Positions 8,447 through 15,890 of a DNA stretch of 64,000 bases are shown piece after piece. The translations under genes were made by a program, and so were the position numbers. The notes beneath the pieces are model-generated. The model saw only the letters and a list, made by a program, of their open reading frames with translations. It ran no database searches and was not told where the DNA came from. Position 1 is the first letter of the stretch. Each line of letters opens with the position of its first letter. This DNA comes from Alloalcanivorax marinus (GTDB lineage: Bacteria > Pseudomonadota > Gammaproteobacteria > Pseudomonadales > Alcanivoracaceae), in assembly GCF_016785095.1 (NCBI RefSeq), contig NZ_JAEKJB010000015.1, positions 62,001 to 126,000 of the forward strand, written 5' to 3'.

Positions 8447-8923
8447 ATGGGCAAAGCGAAAAAGCAAAAGTCGACGTCCGACGCCATCGCGCAGAACCGC
8501 AAGGCGCGCTTCGACTATCATCTGGAAGAATTCTTCGAGGCCGGCCTGGCCCTGGAAGGCTGGGAGGTTAAGTCCCTGCGCGCCGGCAAGGCCAACCTGA
8601 CGGAATCCTACATCCTGCTCAAGGATGGCGAGGCGTTCCTGTTTGGCGCCCGCTTCGAACCCCTGCCCGCCGCCAGCACCCATTTCGTGCCGGACCCGCA
8701 GCGCAGCCGCAAGCTGCTGCTGCACCGCAAGGAGCTGGCCAAGGTGTTCAGCGGCGTGCAAAAACAAGGCTTCACCTGCGTGCCGGTGAACCTGCACTGG
8801 AGGCGGGGCCGGGTGAAACTGGACATCGCCCTGGCCAAGGGCAAGCAGAAACACGACAAACGGGCCACCGAGCGCGAACGCGACTGGAACCGCCAGAAGC
8901 AGCGTATTCTGCGCCAGCACTGA
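8447..8923 (+). CDS. smpB: SsrA-binding protein SmpB
   Basis: 158 residues. SmpB binds tmRNA and carries it to stalled ribosomes for trans-translation. The oligonucleotide-binding beta barrel (residues 18-125) shows NRKARFDYHLEEFFEAGLAL, GWEVKSLRAGKANL and the later LLLHRKEL; the basic tail (KQKHDKRATERERDW) enters the decoding centre. I start at the ATG at 8447 (MGKAKKQKS); an in-frame ATG 25 codons earlier is upstream of the only -10 box. There is no Shine-Dalgarno, which fits a leaderless message. Its RNA partner ssrA is 614 bases downstream, and a REPIN-type hairpin starts at its stop codon. Confidence 0.96.
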   Translation: MGKAKKQKSTSDAIAQNRKARFDYHLEEFFEAGLALEGWEVKSLRAGKANLTESYILLKDGEAFLFGARFEPLPAASTHFVPDPQRSRKLLLHRKELAKVFSGVQKQGFTCVPVNLHWRRGRVKLDIALAKGKQKHDKRATERERDWNRQKQRILRQH

Positions 8924-8977
8924 TCGCGACCAAAGTCGCTCCTACAGCAATCCCGTAGGAGCGACTTTGGTCGCGAT
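8923..8977. repeat. REPIN-type inverted repeat
   Basis: Perfect 23-base arms, 8923-8945 and 8955-8977, separated by 9 bases. Each arm is itself a small hairpin (GCGAC-CAAA-GTCGC) ending in GTAGGAGCG. This is the layout of two REP units facing each other, as in Pseudomonas and relatives. A related copy lies at 63382-63454. It begins at the smpB stop codon and may act as an mRNA 3'-end hairpin. Confidence 0.85.
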
Positions 8978-8991
8978 TTCGCCAGACTCGA

Positions 8992-9282
8992 TTAAAACGC
9001 CTTGCCGGTGCGGCCATGGCGGCGGCGCCAGCCGCGCACCTCGTCACGCACCCACCAGTACACCCGCAGCCAGGCACGCAGCACCGCCGGCAGAAAGTAC
9101 ACCGCGAACAACAGCACCGGAATCCGGGCGTCGCCGCTCACCGCCACCAACGCCGCGATACCGCCGGCGTATAATGCCACCGCCAGCACCAACTGCAGGG
9201 TACGCGCCAGCAACGGACGCGCCGCCACCGGCGCCAGGGCTTTCTCGACAACCTGTTCAGCTGACCGGAAGATCGCTTTCAT
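8992..9282 (-). CDS. Small membrane protein of unknown function
   Basis: 96 residues. An N-terminal amphipathic stretch (1-25) precedes two hydrophobic segments, about 28-48 and 52-72 (ILLFAVYFLP-like in the second), then a strongly basic tail (RDEVRGWRRRHGRTGK). This predicts an inner-membrane hairpin with a positively charged cytoplasmic end. The ATG at 9282 follows a good GAGGGAG site. It stands alone between smpB and ssrA, facing the other way. I do not recognise a family. Confidence 0.6.
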   Translation of the reverse strand: MKAIFRSAEQVVEKALAPVAARPLLARTLQLVLAVALYAGGIAALVAVSGDARIPVLLFAVYFLPAVLRAWLRVYWWVRDEVRGWRRRHGRTGKAF

Positions 9283-9537
9283 GATCTCGCTCCCTCTTTA
9301 AACGGATGGGTTAGCGGCTGACTTTGTCATCGGTATTCGAGGCTCGCTTTGACCAGAATCATGCACCCGGGCAATGACAACGCCATGGCATTCGGGTCTG
9401 ATTGTCCGACAAGGCGTACAAAAAACCGGCAATGCGGCCCTCTTTGAGCATTCTCAACAAATAAAGCGCCCCTTGGCTTTCCTCCCGGCGCCCCCATCTC
9501 CTACAATACGCCGCTTGGCCTGTGCGGCCAGATCACA

Positions 9538-9895
9538 GGGGGCGACATGGATTCGACGCCGGTAAAGAAACCTGTGGTGCATGTCGAGTAGCGTCGCAAT
9601 GCTCGTAAATTCCTTGTGGCATTTTAAAGTAATCGCAAACGACGATACTTACGCACTAGCGGCTTAAACCCCGCTTATCGCCAAACGACCCAGCCTGTGG
9701 GGAAGTGCGGCGAGCATCGCTACACAGGCTCGCGGCAAAGTCCGTCCCGGACGGCGCCGTTAAAACTCTTAGGGACTCGGTGACTGCGCCCTGTCGGTCG
9801 GGCCGCAGCCACTTAAATCAATAGACCAGACTAAACATGTAGATCCACAGGCGGATTGCTGGCGGACGGGGGTTCGATTCCCCCCGCCTCCACCA
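9538..9895 (+). ncRNA. ssrA: Transfer-messenger RNA (tmRNA, SsrA)
   Basis: About 358 nt. The 5' end GGGGGCG pairs with CGCCTCC at 9885-9891 to form the acceptor stem, followed by encoded ACCA (9892-9895). The 5' segment GACATGGATTCGACGCC and the T-arm GGGGTTCGATTCC are diagnostic. The tag frame starts with GCA at 9635 and ends with TAA at 9665-9667, giving ANDDTYALAA, whose last residues target proteins to ClpXP/ClpAP. A -10-like TACAAT at 9502-9507 suggests a precursor trimmed by RNase P. It is one continuous, unpermuted gene, with its partner smpB just upstream. Confidence 0.98.
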
Positions 9896-9896
9896 A

Positions 9897-9944
9897 CGCA
9901 AAGAAAAAGGGGCACCCCAAACGGGGTGCCCCTTTTTCTTTGCG
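9897..9944 (+). terminator. Rho-independent terminator of ssrA
   Basis: Perfect 22-base-pair stem (9897-9918 with 9923-9944), loop AAAC, with a T-rich stretch inside the 3' arm (CCCCTTTTTCTTTGCG). It starts two bases after the tmRNA 3' end. Confidence 0.9.
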
Positions 9945-9966
9945 CGGTCGGGGGTGGAGGGTTAAG

Positions 9967-10080
9967 AACCCCCGTCGGGGTTCGACAAGCGAAGCAAAGC
10001 TTCGCGCAGGACGTCCCCGCCCCGCGGGGACGGTCCCGGCCAAAGGCCGGGATGGCCGGATCGCCAAAAGCGATCCGGCC
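9967..10080. repeat. Array of five consecutive perfect hairpins
   Basis: Five different perfect stem-loops follow one another: 9967-9982 (6 bp), 9989-10005 (7 bp), 10012-10032 (9 bp), 10034-10052 (8 bp) and 10054-10080 (11 bp). Loops are 3-5 bases, mostly CCC, AAA or CAAAA. The stems differ in sequence, so this is not a simple tandem repeat. It forms part of the 451-base gene-free stretch between ssrA and the next gene. Confidence 0.85.
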
Positions 10081-10103
10081 ACCTTCCCCCCGCCGGCCCG
10101 CCA

Positions 10104-10137
10104 CCCCCACCCTGCCCCCAAACCACCCACCCACCCC
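10104..10137 (-). other. G-quadruplex-capable tract on the minus strand
   Basis: Six runs of 3-5 cytosines within 34 bases (10104-10108, 10110-10112, 10115-10119, 10126-10128, 10130-10132, 10134-10137), hence six G-runs with short loops on the minus strand. This satisfies the usual four-run G3+N1-7 rule. Confidence 0.6.
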
Positions 10138-10231
10138 ACAAAAACGCACCATAAAAGTGCATCCATCCCATGAACCCCCAACATTCACCACCTAAATACC
10201 CCTAAACCCTTCACTTTCCTGCCAATTTTCG

Positions 10232-10239
10232 TGTATACA
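10232..10239. promoter_or_regulatory. TGTATACA operator upstream of the TauE/hpxW operon
   Basis: Exact 8-base palindrome, 107 bases before the TTG start at 10347. First of the island-wide set attributed to a GntR-type regulator. Confidence 0.6.
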
Positions 10240-10346
10240 AGAACGGCACATAACTTGCTCCATGCCCTGAAACCGCCCAGGGCGGCCTCGATATGCTGGG
10301 GATGCGCCGCCGGGACGGACCACAAAGCCGTTGAAGGAGTCACCTT

Positions 10347-11180
10347 TTGGAATTCCTGGATCAATACAGCATCGCCTGGCTGGCGGGCCTGGTGGTGGCG
10401 CTGCTGGCCACCGGCGTGATCGCCGGCGTCATGGCCGGCCTGTTGGGGGTGGGCGGCGGCATCGTCATCGTGCCGGTGCTCTATCATCTGTTCACCCTGC
10501 TGGGCGTGGACGAATCCGTGAAAATGCACGTTGCGGTGGGCACTTCCCTGGCCACCATCATTCCCACCTCGATCATGTCGGCACGGGCCCACGCCGCCAA
10601 GGGCAACCTGGATTTCTCACTGCTCAAGACCCTGGGCCCGGCGCTGGTGATCGGCGTGCTGATCGGCACCTGGCTGAGTGGCTACCTGGGCGGCACCGCC
10701 CTGACCGCCATCTTCGCCGCCGTGGCCCTGCTGGTGGCCGCCAACATGGCGTTCCGTACCCAGGGCGGCGCGCTGGCCGAATCACTGCCGCCGACCCCGT
10801 TCAAGCAATTGATCGGTACCGTGATCGGCGGCTTCTCCACGCTCATGGGCATCGGCGGTGGCACCCTGACGGTGCCGATCCTGACCCTGTTCAACTATCC
10901 GATTCACAAGGCGGTCGGCACCGCCGCCGCCATCGGCCTGTTCATCAGCGTGCCCGGCGCCATTGGTTTTCTGCTGCATGGCATGGACGATCCGGGCCGG
11001 CCGCCGTTCACCGTGGGCTACGTGAACCTGATCGGCTTTATTCTGATCGTGCCAATGACCATGCTGATGGCCCCGGTGGGCGCGCGCCTGGCCCACGCCA
11101 TCAACGCCACCCGGCTGCGCCAGGCGTTCGCCGTGTTCCTGTTCCTGACATCCCTGCGGATGTTCTACGGCCTGCTCTGA
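10347..11180 (+). CDS. TauE/SafE family membrane transporter
   Basis: 277 residues, inner-membrane, 7-8 hydrophobic segments. The family duplication is visible: each half carries a glycine-rich motif, GLLGVGGGIVIVPVL near residue 32 and MGIGGGTLTVPILTLF near 168. TauE/SafE proteins move organic or inorganic anions such as sulfite, sulfoacetate or other small acids. The start is TTG, 7 bases after AAGGAG (10334-10339). It is 9 bases from the oxamate-hydrolase-like gene in the same operon, so passage of a small dicarboxylate-type product or substrate (oxamate, oxalate) is possible; that is inference from context only. Confidence 0.88.
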   Translation: MEFLDQYSIAWLAGLVVALLATGVIAGVMAGLLGVGGGIVIVPVLYHLFTLLGVDESVKMHVAVGTSLATIIPTSIMSARAHAAKGNLDFSLLKTLGPALVIGVLIGTWLSGYLGGTALTAIFAAVALLVAANMAFRTQGGALAESLPPTPFKQLIGTVIGGFSTLMGIGGGTLTVPILTLFNYPIHKAVGTAAAIGLFISVPGAIGFLLHGMDDPGRPPFTVGYVNLIGFILIVPMTMLMAPVGARLAHAINATRLRQAFAVFLFLTSLRMFYGLL

Positions 11181-11189
11181 GGAATCACC

Positions 11190-12782
11190 ATGCTGCATAC
11201 CAAACGCGCCCTCGGCGGTGTCTTCGTCGCCCCCCATCACCTGGCCGCCCAGGCCGGTCGGGACGTGCTCCGCGAGGGAGGCAACGCCGCCGAAGCGATG
11301 ATCGCGGCGGCGGCGGCGATCGCCGTGGTCTACCCGCACATGAACGCCATCGGCGGCGACGGCTTCTGGCTGCTCGCCGAACCCGGCCAGGCGCCCAAGG
11401 CCATCGAAGCCTGCGGCCCCGCGGCCGCCGCCGCCGACGCGGATTTCTACCGTGCCCGCGGCCACGACGTGATCCCGTCCCGGGGGCCGCTGGCGGCGCT
11501 CACCGTGGCCGGTACCATCGGCGGCTGGGAGCGCGCCCGGGAAATCGCCGAGCGGTGGGGCGGTCGCCTGCCTCTACCGCGACTGCTGGACGACGCCCGG
11601 CGCCACGCCCGCGACGGCGTGGCGGTCACCGCCAGCCAGGAAGGCCTGACCCGCGCCAAACTGGCGGAGCTGGCCGACGTCCCCGGCTTCGCCGACGCCT
11701 TCCTGCTCGACGGCCAGGTTCCCAAGGAAGGCCAGGTGCTGCGTCAACCGGCCCTGGCCGATACCCTGGAGCGTCTGGGCCAGGCCGGCCTGGATGATTT
11801 CTACCGGGGCGAGCTGGCCGCCGCCCTGGCGGCGGATCTGGCCCGGGCCGGCAGCCCGCTGACCGGGGACGACCTGGCCGCCTACCGGGCCCGGGTGGTG
11901 GAACCGCTGTCCACCCGGCTGCGCACCGCTACCCTCTACAACCAGCCACCGCCCACCCAGGGCATGGCGTCGCTGATGATCCTGGGCATGTTCGACCGCC
12001 TGGGCGTCACCGAGGCGGAAGGCTTCGACCACATCCACGGCCTGGTGGAAGCCACCAAGCAGGCGTTCCTGATCCGCGACCGCCACTGCACCGACCCGGC
12101 CTACATGGACGTGGACCCGGCGGACTTCCTGTCCGGCGATGACCTGGCCGAACGGGCCGCCGGCATCGACCCCACCCGCGCCCTGCCCTGGCCGCAACCG
12201 GCGCTGCCCGGCGACACCATCTGGATGGGCTGCATCGACCGCGAGGGCCGCTCCGCCAGCTTTATCCAGAGCATCTACTGGGAATTCGGCAGCGGCGTGG
12301 CGCTGCCCGCCACCGGCGTGCTGTGGCAAAACCGGGGCATCAGCTTCTCTCTGGACGAAAACGCGCCCCAGGCCCTGAAACCGGGCCGCAAGCCGTTCCA
12401 CACCCTGAACCCGGCCATGGCCCGCTTCGACGACGGTCGCACCATGGTCTACGGCACCATGGGCGGCGAAGGGCAACCGCAAACCCAGGCGGCGGTGTTC
12501 AGCCGTTACGGGCTGTTCAACCAGTCGCTACAGCAGGCGGTGACCGCGCCGCGCTGGCTGCTGGGCCGTACCTGGGGCGAGGAAAGCACCAGCCTGAAGC
12601 TGGAGGCCCGCTTCGAAGCGGAGCTGGTGGAAAAGCTGCGCGACGCCGGCCACCAGGTGGAAGTGCTGGACCAGGACTTCAGCGACACCATGGGCCATGC
12701 CGGCGCCGTGGTGCGCCATCCGGACGGCGTCATCGAAGGCGCCAGCGATCCGCGCAGTGACGGCCTGGTGGCAACGCTGTAA
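11190..12782 (+). CDS. hpxW: HpxW-like oxamate amidohydrolase (gamma-glutamyltransferase fold)
   Basis: 530 residues of the GGT/Ntn-hydrolase family. Such proteins self-cleave before a Thr that becomes the nucleophile; here that residue is T343 in LPGDTIWMGC, aligned with the TTH of E. coli Ggt, with GYGTMGGEGQ-like glycine loop near residues 421-431 (YGTMGGEGQPQTQ). The N-terminus (VVAPHHLAAQAG-type, GGNAAEAMIAA, YPHMNAIGGDGFW) resembles HpxW, which hydrolyses oxamate to oxalate and ammonia in Klebsiella. There is no clear signal peptide, so it is likely cytoplasmic, unlike classical Ggt. HpxZ and an amidase encoded 3-6 kb downstream support the assignment. A plain GGT-family amidohydrolase of other substrate remains possible. 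Confidence 0.8.
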   Translation: MLHTKRALGGVFVAPHHLAAQAGRDVLREGGNAAEAMIAAAAAIAVVYPHMNAIGGDGFWLLAEPGQAPKAIEACGPAAAAADADFYRARGHDVIPSRGPLAALTVAGTIGGWERAREIAERWGGRLPLPRLLDDARRHARDGVAVTASQEGLTRAKLAELADVPGFADAFLLDGQVPKEGQVLRQPALADTLERLGQAGLDDFYRGELAAALAADLARAGSPLTGDDLAAYRARVVEPLSTRLRTATLYNQPPPTQGMASLMILGMFDRLGVTEAEGFDHIHGLVEATKQAFLIRDRHCTDPAYMDVDPADFLSGDDLAERAAGIDPTRALPWPQPALPGDTIWMGCIDREGRSASFIQSIYWEFGSGVALPATGVLWQNRGISFSLDENAPQALKPGRKPFHTLNPAMARFDDGRTMVYGTMGGEGQPQTQAAVFSRYGLFNQSLQQAVTAPRWLLGRTWGEESTSLKLEARFEAELVEKLRDAGHQVEVLDQDFSDTMGHAGAVVRHPDGVIEGASDPRSDGLVATL

Positions 12783-12805
12783 CCCGTTTCAACCGAGCAA
12801 CCCTC

Positions 12806-12852
12806 GGCGGCGGCACGGCCCCTTCCCGGTCGTGTCGTCCGCCTTCTTTTTT
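12806..12852 (+). terminator. Rho-independent terminator after the hpxW-like gene
   Basis: GC-rich stem of about 15 pairs, including G-T pairs and one bulge (12806-12820 with 12828-12843), followed by TTCTTTTTT. Confidence 0.7.
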
Positions 12853-12893
12853 CCCCTTTCCTTTCTTCTCCCGCCTTCTCCTCGCCGGGCCTG

Positions 12894-12901
12894 TGTATAC
12901 A
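12894..12901. promoter_or_regulatory. TGTATACA operator upstream of the TRAP operon
   Basis: Exact palindrome, 137 bases before the dctP-type start at 13039 and just after the previous operon's terminator. Confidence 0.6.
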
Positions 12902-13038
12902 TTCGGAGCACAGCGCACCAAGGCGGATCATTTTTTGTGGGCAATAAATATTCAAGCCTTTGATTAGGAAGGGCTTTTCTGTTTGGCACAAAGCCTGCTC
13001 TGTTCCTGTCGTCCTTATCCGATTGGCAGGAGAACAGC

Positions 13039-14055
13039 ATGTTGAACCGACTGATCCGCCCGCTCACCGTGGTGGCGCTATCCCTGGTCACCTTGAGTCT
13101 GGGCACCCTGACCGCCCAGGCCGCCACCGTGGTCAAACTGCACCACGACCTCACCGAGGACAGCGCCCAGCACGAAGGGGCCCTGCGCTTCAAAAAGCTG
13201 GTGGAAGAACGCAGCAACGGCGACATCCAGGTCAAGATCTTCCCCAACAACGCCCTTGGCGACGACGTCCAGGTGGCCCAGCAGATGCAGTTCGGCGCGG
13301 TGCAGGCGGCGCCCATTCCCACCGCCAAACTGAGCGGCTTCAACAAGCAGCTTCAGTTGATCGACCTGCCCTTCCTGTTCCCCTCCCGGGACATCGCCTA
13401 TCAATTCCTGGACGGCCCGGTGGGTCAGCGCGTGCTGGATGGCCTGCGCGACGCCGGCTTCGAACCGGCCAGTTTTTGGGAGAGTGGCTTCAAGCAGATG
13501 ACCTGCAACAAGCCGGTGCATGAACCCGCGGACCTGGATGGCGCCAAGTTCCGCGTCATGGAAAGCCCGTTGTTGATCGCCCAGTACAAGGCGGTGGGCG
13601 CAAACCCGGTGCCGATCGCCTTCTCGGAAACCTACACCGCCCTGCAGCAGGGCGTGGTGGATTGCCAGGAGAACCCGCTGGTATCGATCTCGCAAATGAA
13701 GTTCTACGAGGTCCAGGACTACCTGATGCTGTCCAACCACGGCTACCTGGGCACCGCCTTCATCTTCAGCAAGGTGTGGTTCGACAAGCTCCCCGAAGCG
13801 CAGCAAACAATCCTGATGGACGCCGCCCGGGAAGCCGGCCAGTACCAGCGTGAGCGCTCCGTCGCCCGCGAACAGGGCTACCTGGACGGCATCAAGGAAG
13901 CCGGCGGCACCGAGGTGGTGGTACTCAATGACGAGCAAAAGCAGGCCTTCCGCGATGCCATGGACCCGGTCTACGAGGAATTCGGCGCCATTCTCGGCGA
14001 GGACCTGATGCAGGCCACTCGCCAGGAACTGGATCGTCTCAACGAGGGGCAATAA
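13039..14055 (+). CDS. TRAP transporter substrate-binding protein (DctP type)
   Basis: 338 residues, exported to the periplasm by a signal peptide that ends TAQA at about residue 28. The DctP fold shows LTEDSAQHEGALRFKKLVEERSNG at the start of the mature protein and the conserved Arg in GAKFRVMESPL (the residue that usually pairs with a ligand carboxylate), then PIAFSETYTALQQGVVDCQENP. Ligands of this family are generally organic acids. AGGAGA precedes the ATG. It begins an operon of dctP-dctQ-dctM-amidase-hpxZ-gntR, so oxamate, oxalurate or another ureido-acid is a reasonable guess for the ligand. Confidence 0.93.
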   Translation: MLNRLIRPLTVVALSLVTLSLGTLTAQAATVVKLHHDLTEDSAQHEGALRFKKLVEERSNGDIQVKIFPNNALGDDVQVAQQMQFGAVQAAPIPTAKLSGFNKQLQLIDLPFLFPSRDIAYQFLDGPVGQRVLDGLRDAGFEPASFWESGFKQMTCNKPVHEPADLDGAKFRVMESPLLIAQYKAVGANPVPIAFSETYTALQQGVVDCQENPLVSISQMKFYEVQDYLMLSNHGYLGTAFIFSKVWFDKLPEAQQTILMDAAREAGQYQRERSVAREQGYLDGIKEAGGTEVVVLNDEQKQAFRDAMDPVYEEFGAILGEDLMQATRQELDRLNEGQ

Positions 14056-14077
14056 ACAGCCCCGGGGAGTTAGCGTC

Positions 14078-14584
14078 ATGTGGCAACGATTCAGTCGCGG
14101 CCTGGCCAGGGTGGAGGCGGCGTCCGTGGGCGCCCTGATCCTGTTCGCCGCCGTCATGCTGTGCGTGCAAATCACCGCCCGCGCCCTGTTCAATCATTCG
14201 TTCAGCTGGGCCGAGGAGAGCGTGCGCTACGCCATTATCTGGATGGTGTTCCTGTCCTGTGGCCTGGCGTTCCGGCAGGACGCGCACATCAACATCGACG
14301 TGCTGCGCCAGTTGCTCCCCGGCCCGGCGCGCAAGGTGCTGGAAGTGATCATCATCCTGGCCTGCGCGGCGCTGGCCGGACTGCTGGTCTGGTACGGTGG
14401 CGCCATGGTCGCCACCCTGTACCGTTTCGGCCAGGTATCGCCGGCCATGGAGGCGCCCATGTACCTGTTCTACCTGGCGATCCCGGTGAGCGGCGTGCTT
14501 ATGCTGATCCGCCTGGGCGAATCCCTGGTACGGGTGCTGCGTTGCAAGCCGGCGCCCTCCACGGCGCCGGTACTGGCGGGGTAG
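14078..14584 (+). CDS. TRAP transporter small permease (DctQ type)
   Basis: 168 residues with four predicted membrane helices (about 15-37, 48-67, 88-110, 127-147). It contains the family hallmark ARALFNHSFSWAEESVRYAIIW, where the Trp-Ala-Glu-Glu core is typical. DctQ bridges the binding protein and the large permease DctM. It starts 22 bases after dctP behind GGGGAG and ends 4 bases before dctM. Confidence 0.93.
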   Translation: MWQRFSRGLARVEAASVGALILFAAVMLCVQITARALFNHSFSWAEESVRYAIIWMVFLSCGLAFRQDAHINIDVLRQLLPGPARKVLEVIIILACAALAGLLVWYGGAMVATLYRFGQVSPAMEAPMYLFYLAIPVSGVLMLIRLGESLVRVLRCKPAPSTAPVLAG

Positions 14585-14588
14585 CGGC

Positions 14589-15872
14589 ATGGGCGCGGGA
14601 TTCTTCGTGATGGTATCGGGTCTGCTCACCGTGGGCCTGCCAATCTTCGTGGCGCTGCTGCTGGCGGTGTTCATCGGCCTGCACCTGGAAAACGGCACGC
14701 CGCTGATGCTGATCATTCAGCGCATGTTCTCCGGCCTGGACAGCTTTCCGCTGATGGCGATTCCGCTGTTCATCCTGGCCGGCAACCTGATGAGCACCGG
14801 CGGTCTGTCCCAGCGCATCCTGCGCGTGGCCATGCTGCTGGTGGGCCCGATGCGTGGCGGCCTGGCGATGACCACCGTCACCGGCTCCATGTTCTTCGGC
14901 GCCATCTCCGGCTCCAGCCCGGCCACGGTGGTGTCCATCGGTCGCATGATGCTGCCCACCATGACCGAGCAGGGCTACGACAAGAAGTTCACCCTGGGCC
15001 TGCTGATGGCCACCGGTGCCCTGGGCATTATTATTCCGCCGAGCATCTTCATGATCGTCTACGGTGCCGTGGCCGGCGTTTCCATCGGCGCCCTGTTCAT
15101 GGCCGGTATCGGCGCCGGCCTGGTGTACGGGGCGGTGTTCTTCGCCTACTGTTTCTACCGGGCCCACCGGGACGGCCTGGAACCGAAGCCCTGGCCCGGC
15201 CTGGAGGAATGGCTCAGCGCCGTGGGCGAGGCATCCTGGGGACTGGCGATTCCGGTGTTGATCCTGGGTGGCATCTACGGCGGCATTTTCACGCCCACCG
15301 AGGCGGCCGCCGTGGCGGTGGCCTACGCCGCCTTCGTGGGGCTGTTCGTGTACCGGGAACTGGACCTCCCCGGCCTCTGGAAGGTATGCGTGGACAGCGC
15401 CGTGGTCACCGCCCAGGTGATGGTCATCATCTCGGCGGCGGCGGCGTTTTCCTGGTACCTGACCTCCAGTGGCATCACCGAGACCATCGCCGGCGGGCTG
15501 CTGGCGCTCAGCGACAATCCCTGGACCCTGCTGCTGATGATCAACCTGGTGGTGCTGGTGGCCGGTATGTTCCTGGACCCCAACTCCATCGTCATCATCC
15601 TGGTACCGTTGATCGTCAACGTGGCCCGGGCGGTGGGCATCGACCTGGTGCATCTGGGCGTGATCCTGTGCGTGAACTGCGCCATCGGCATGTTCACGCC
15701 ACCGTTCGGCATGAACCTGTTCGTCGCCAGCGGCCTGGGCGATGTGCGCTACGCGGAGGCGGTGCGCGGCGCCCTGCCCCTGGTGTGGCTGGCACTGCTG
15801 GCCCTGGTGATCGTCAATGTGTTCCCGGGAATCAGCCTGTGGCTGCCGCGCTCCGTGATGTCGGGCCTTTGA
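14589..15872 (+). CDS. TRAP transporter large permease (DctM type)
   Basis: 427 residues, 11-12 hydrophobic helices, member of the IT superfamily of sodium-driven symporters. The conserved stretches ISGSSPATVVSIGRMMLP, GALGIIIPPSIFMIVYG and FTPTEAAAVAVAYA are all in place. Together with DctP and DctQ it makes one sodium-driven uptake system. The ATG lies 4 bases after dctQ; the amidase gene begins 18 bases after its stop. Confidence 0.95.
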   Translation: MGAGFFVMVSGLLTVGLPIFVALLLAVFIGLHLENGTPLMLIIQRMFSGLDSFPLMAIPLFILAGNLMSTGGLSQRILRVAMLLVGPMRGGLAMTTVTGSMFFGAISGSSPATVVSIGRMMLPTMTEQGYDKKFTLGLLMATGALGIIIPPSIFMIVYGAVAGVSIGALFMAGIGAGLVYGAVFFAYCFYRAHRDGLEPKPWPGLEEWLSAVGEASWGLAIPVLILGGIYGGIFTPTEAAAVAVAYAAFVGLFVYRELDLPGLWKVCVDSAVVTAQVMVIISAAAAFSWYLTSSGITETIAGGLLALSDNPWTLLLMINLVVLVAGMFLDPNSIVIILVPLIVNVARAVGIDLVHLGVILCVNCAIGMFTPPFGMNLFVASGLGDVRYAEAVRGALPLVWLALLALVIVNVFPGISLWLPRSVMSGL

Positions 15873-15890
15873 ATCTGTTTGGAGATACGA

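Larger units (their letters stand above)
9945..10346. other. Gene-free stretch between ssrA and the catabolic island
   Basis: No credible gene. It holds the five-hairpin array, the C-rich tract, a TGTATACA operator (10232-10239) and the ribosome site of the next gene. No tmRNA 3'-end duplication or integrase was seen, so there is no direct sign that ssrA served as an island attachment site. Confidence 0.7.

Noticed and set aside
9856..10173. Open frames across the ssrA 3' end and hairpin array
   Set aside because: They cross the tmRNA and terminator and read through hairpins; no ribosome site or recognisable protein.
9538..10346. ssrA as an integration site for the island
   Set aside because: tmRNA 3' ends often serve as attachment sites, but no integrase and no duplicated 3' end was seen in the window.
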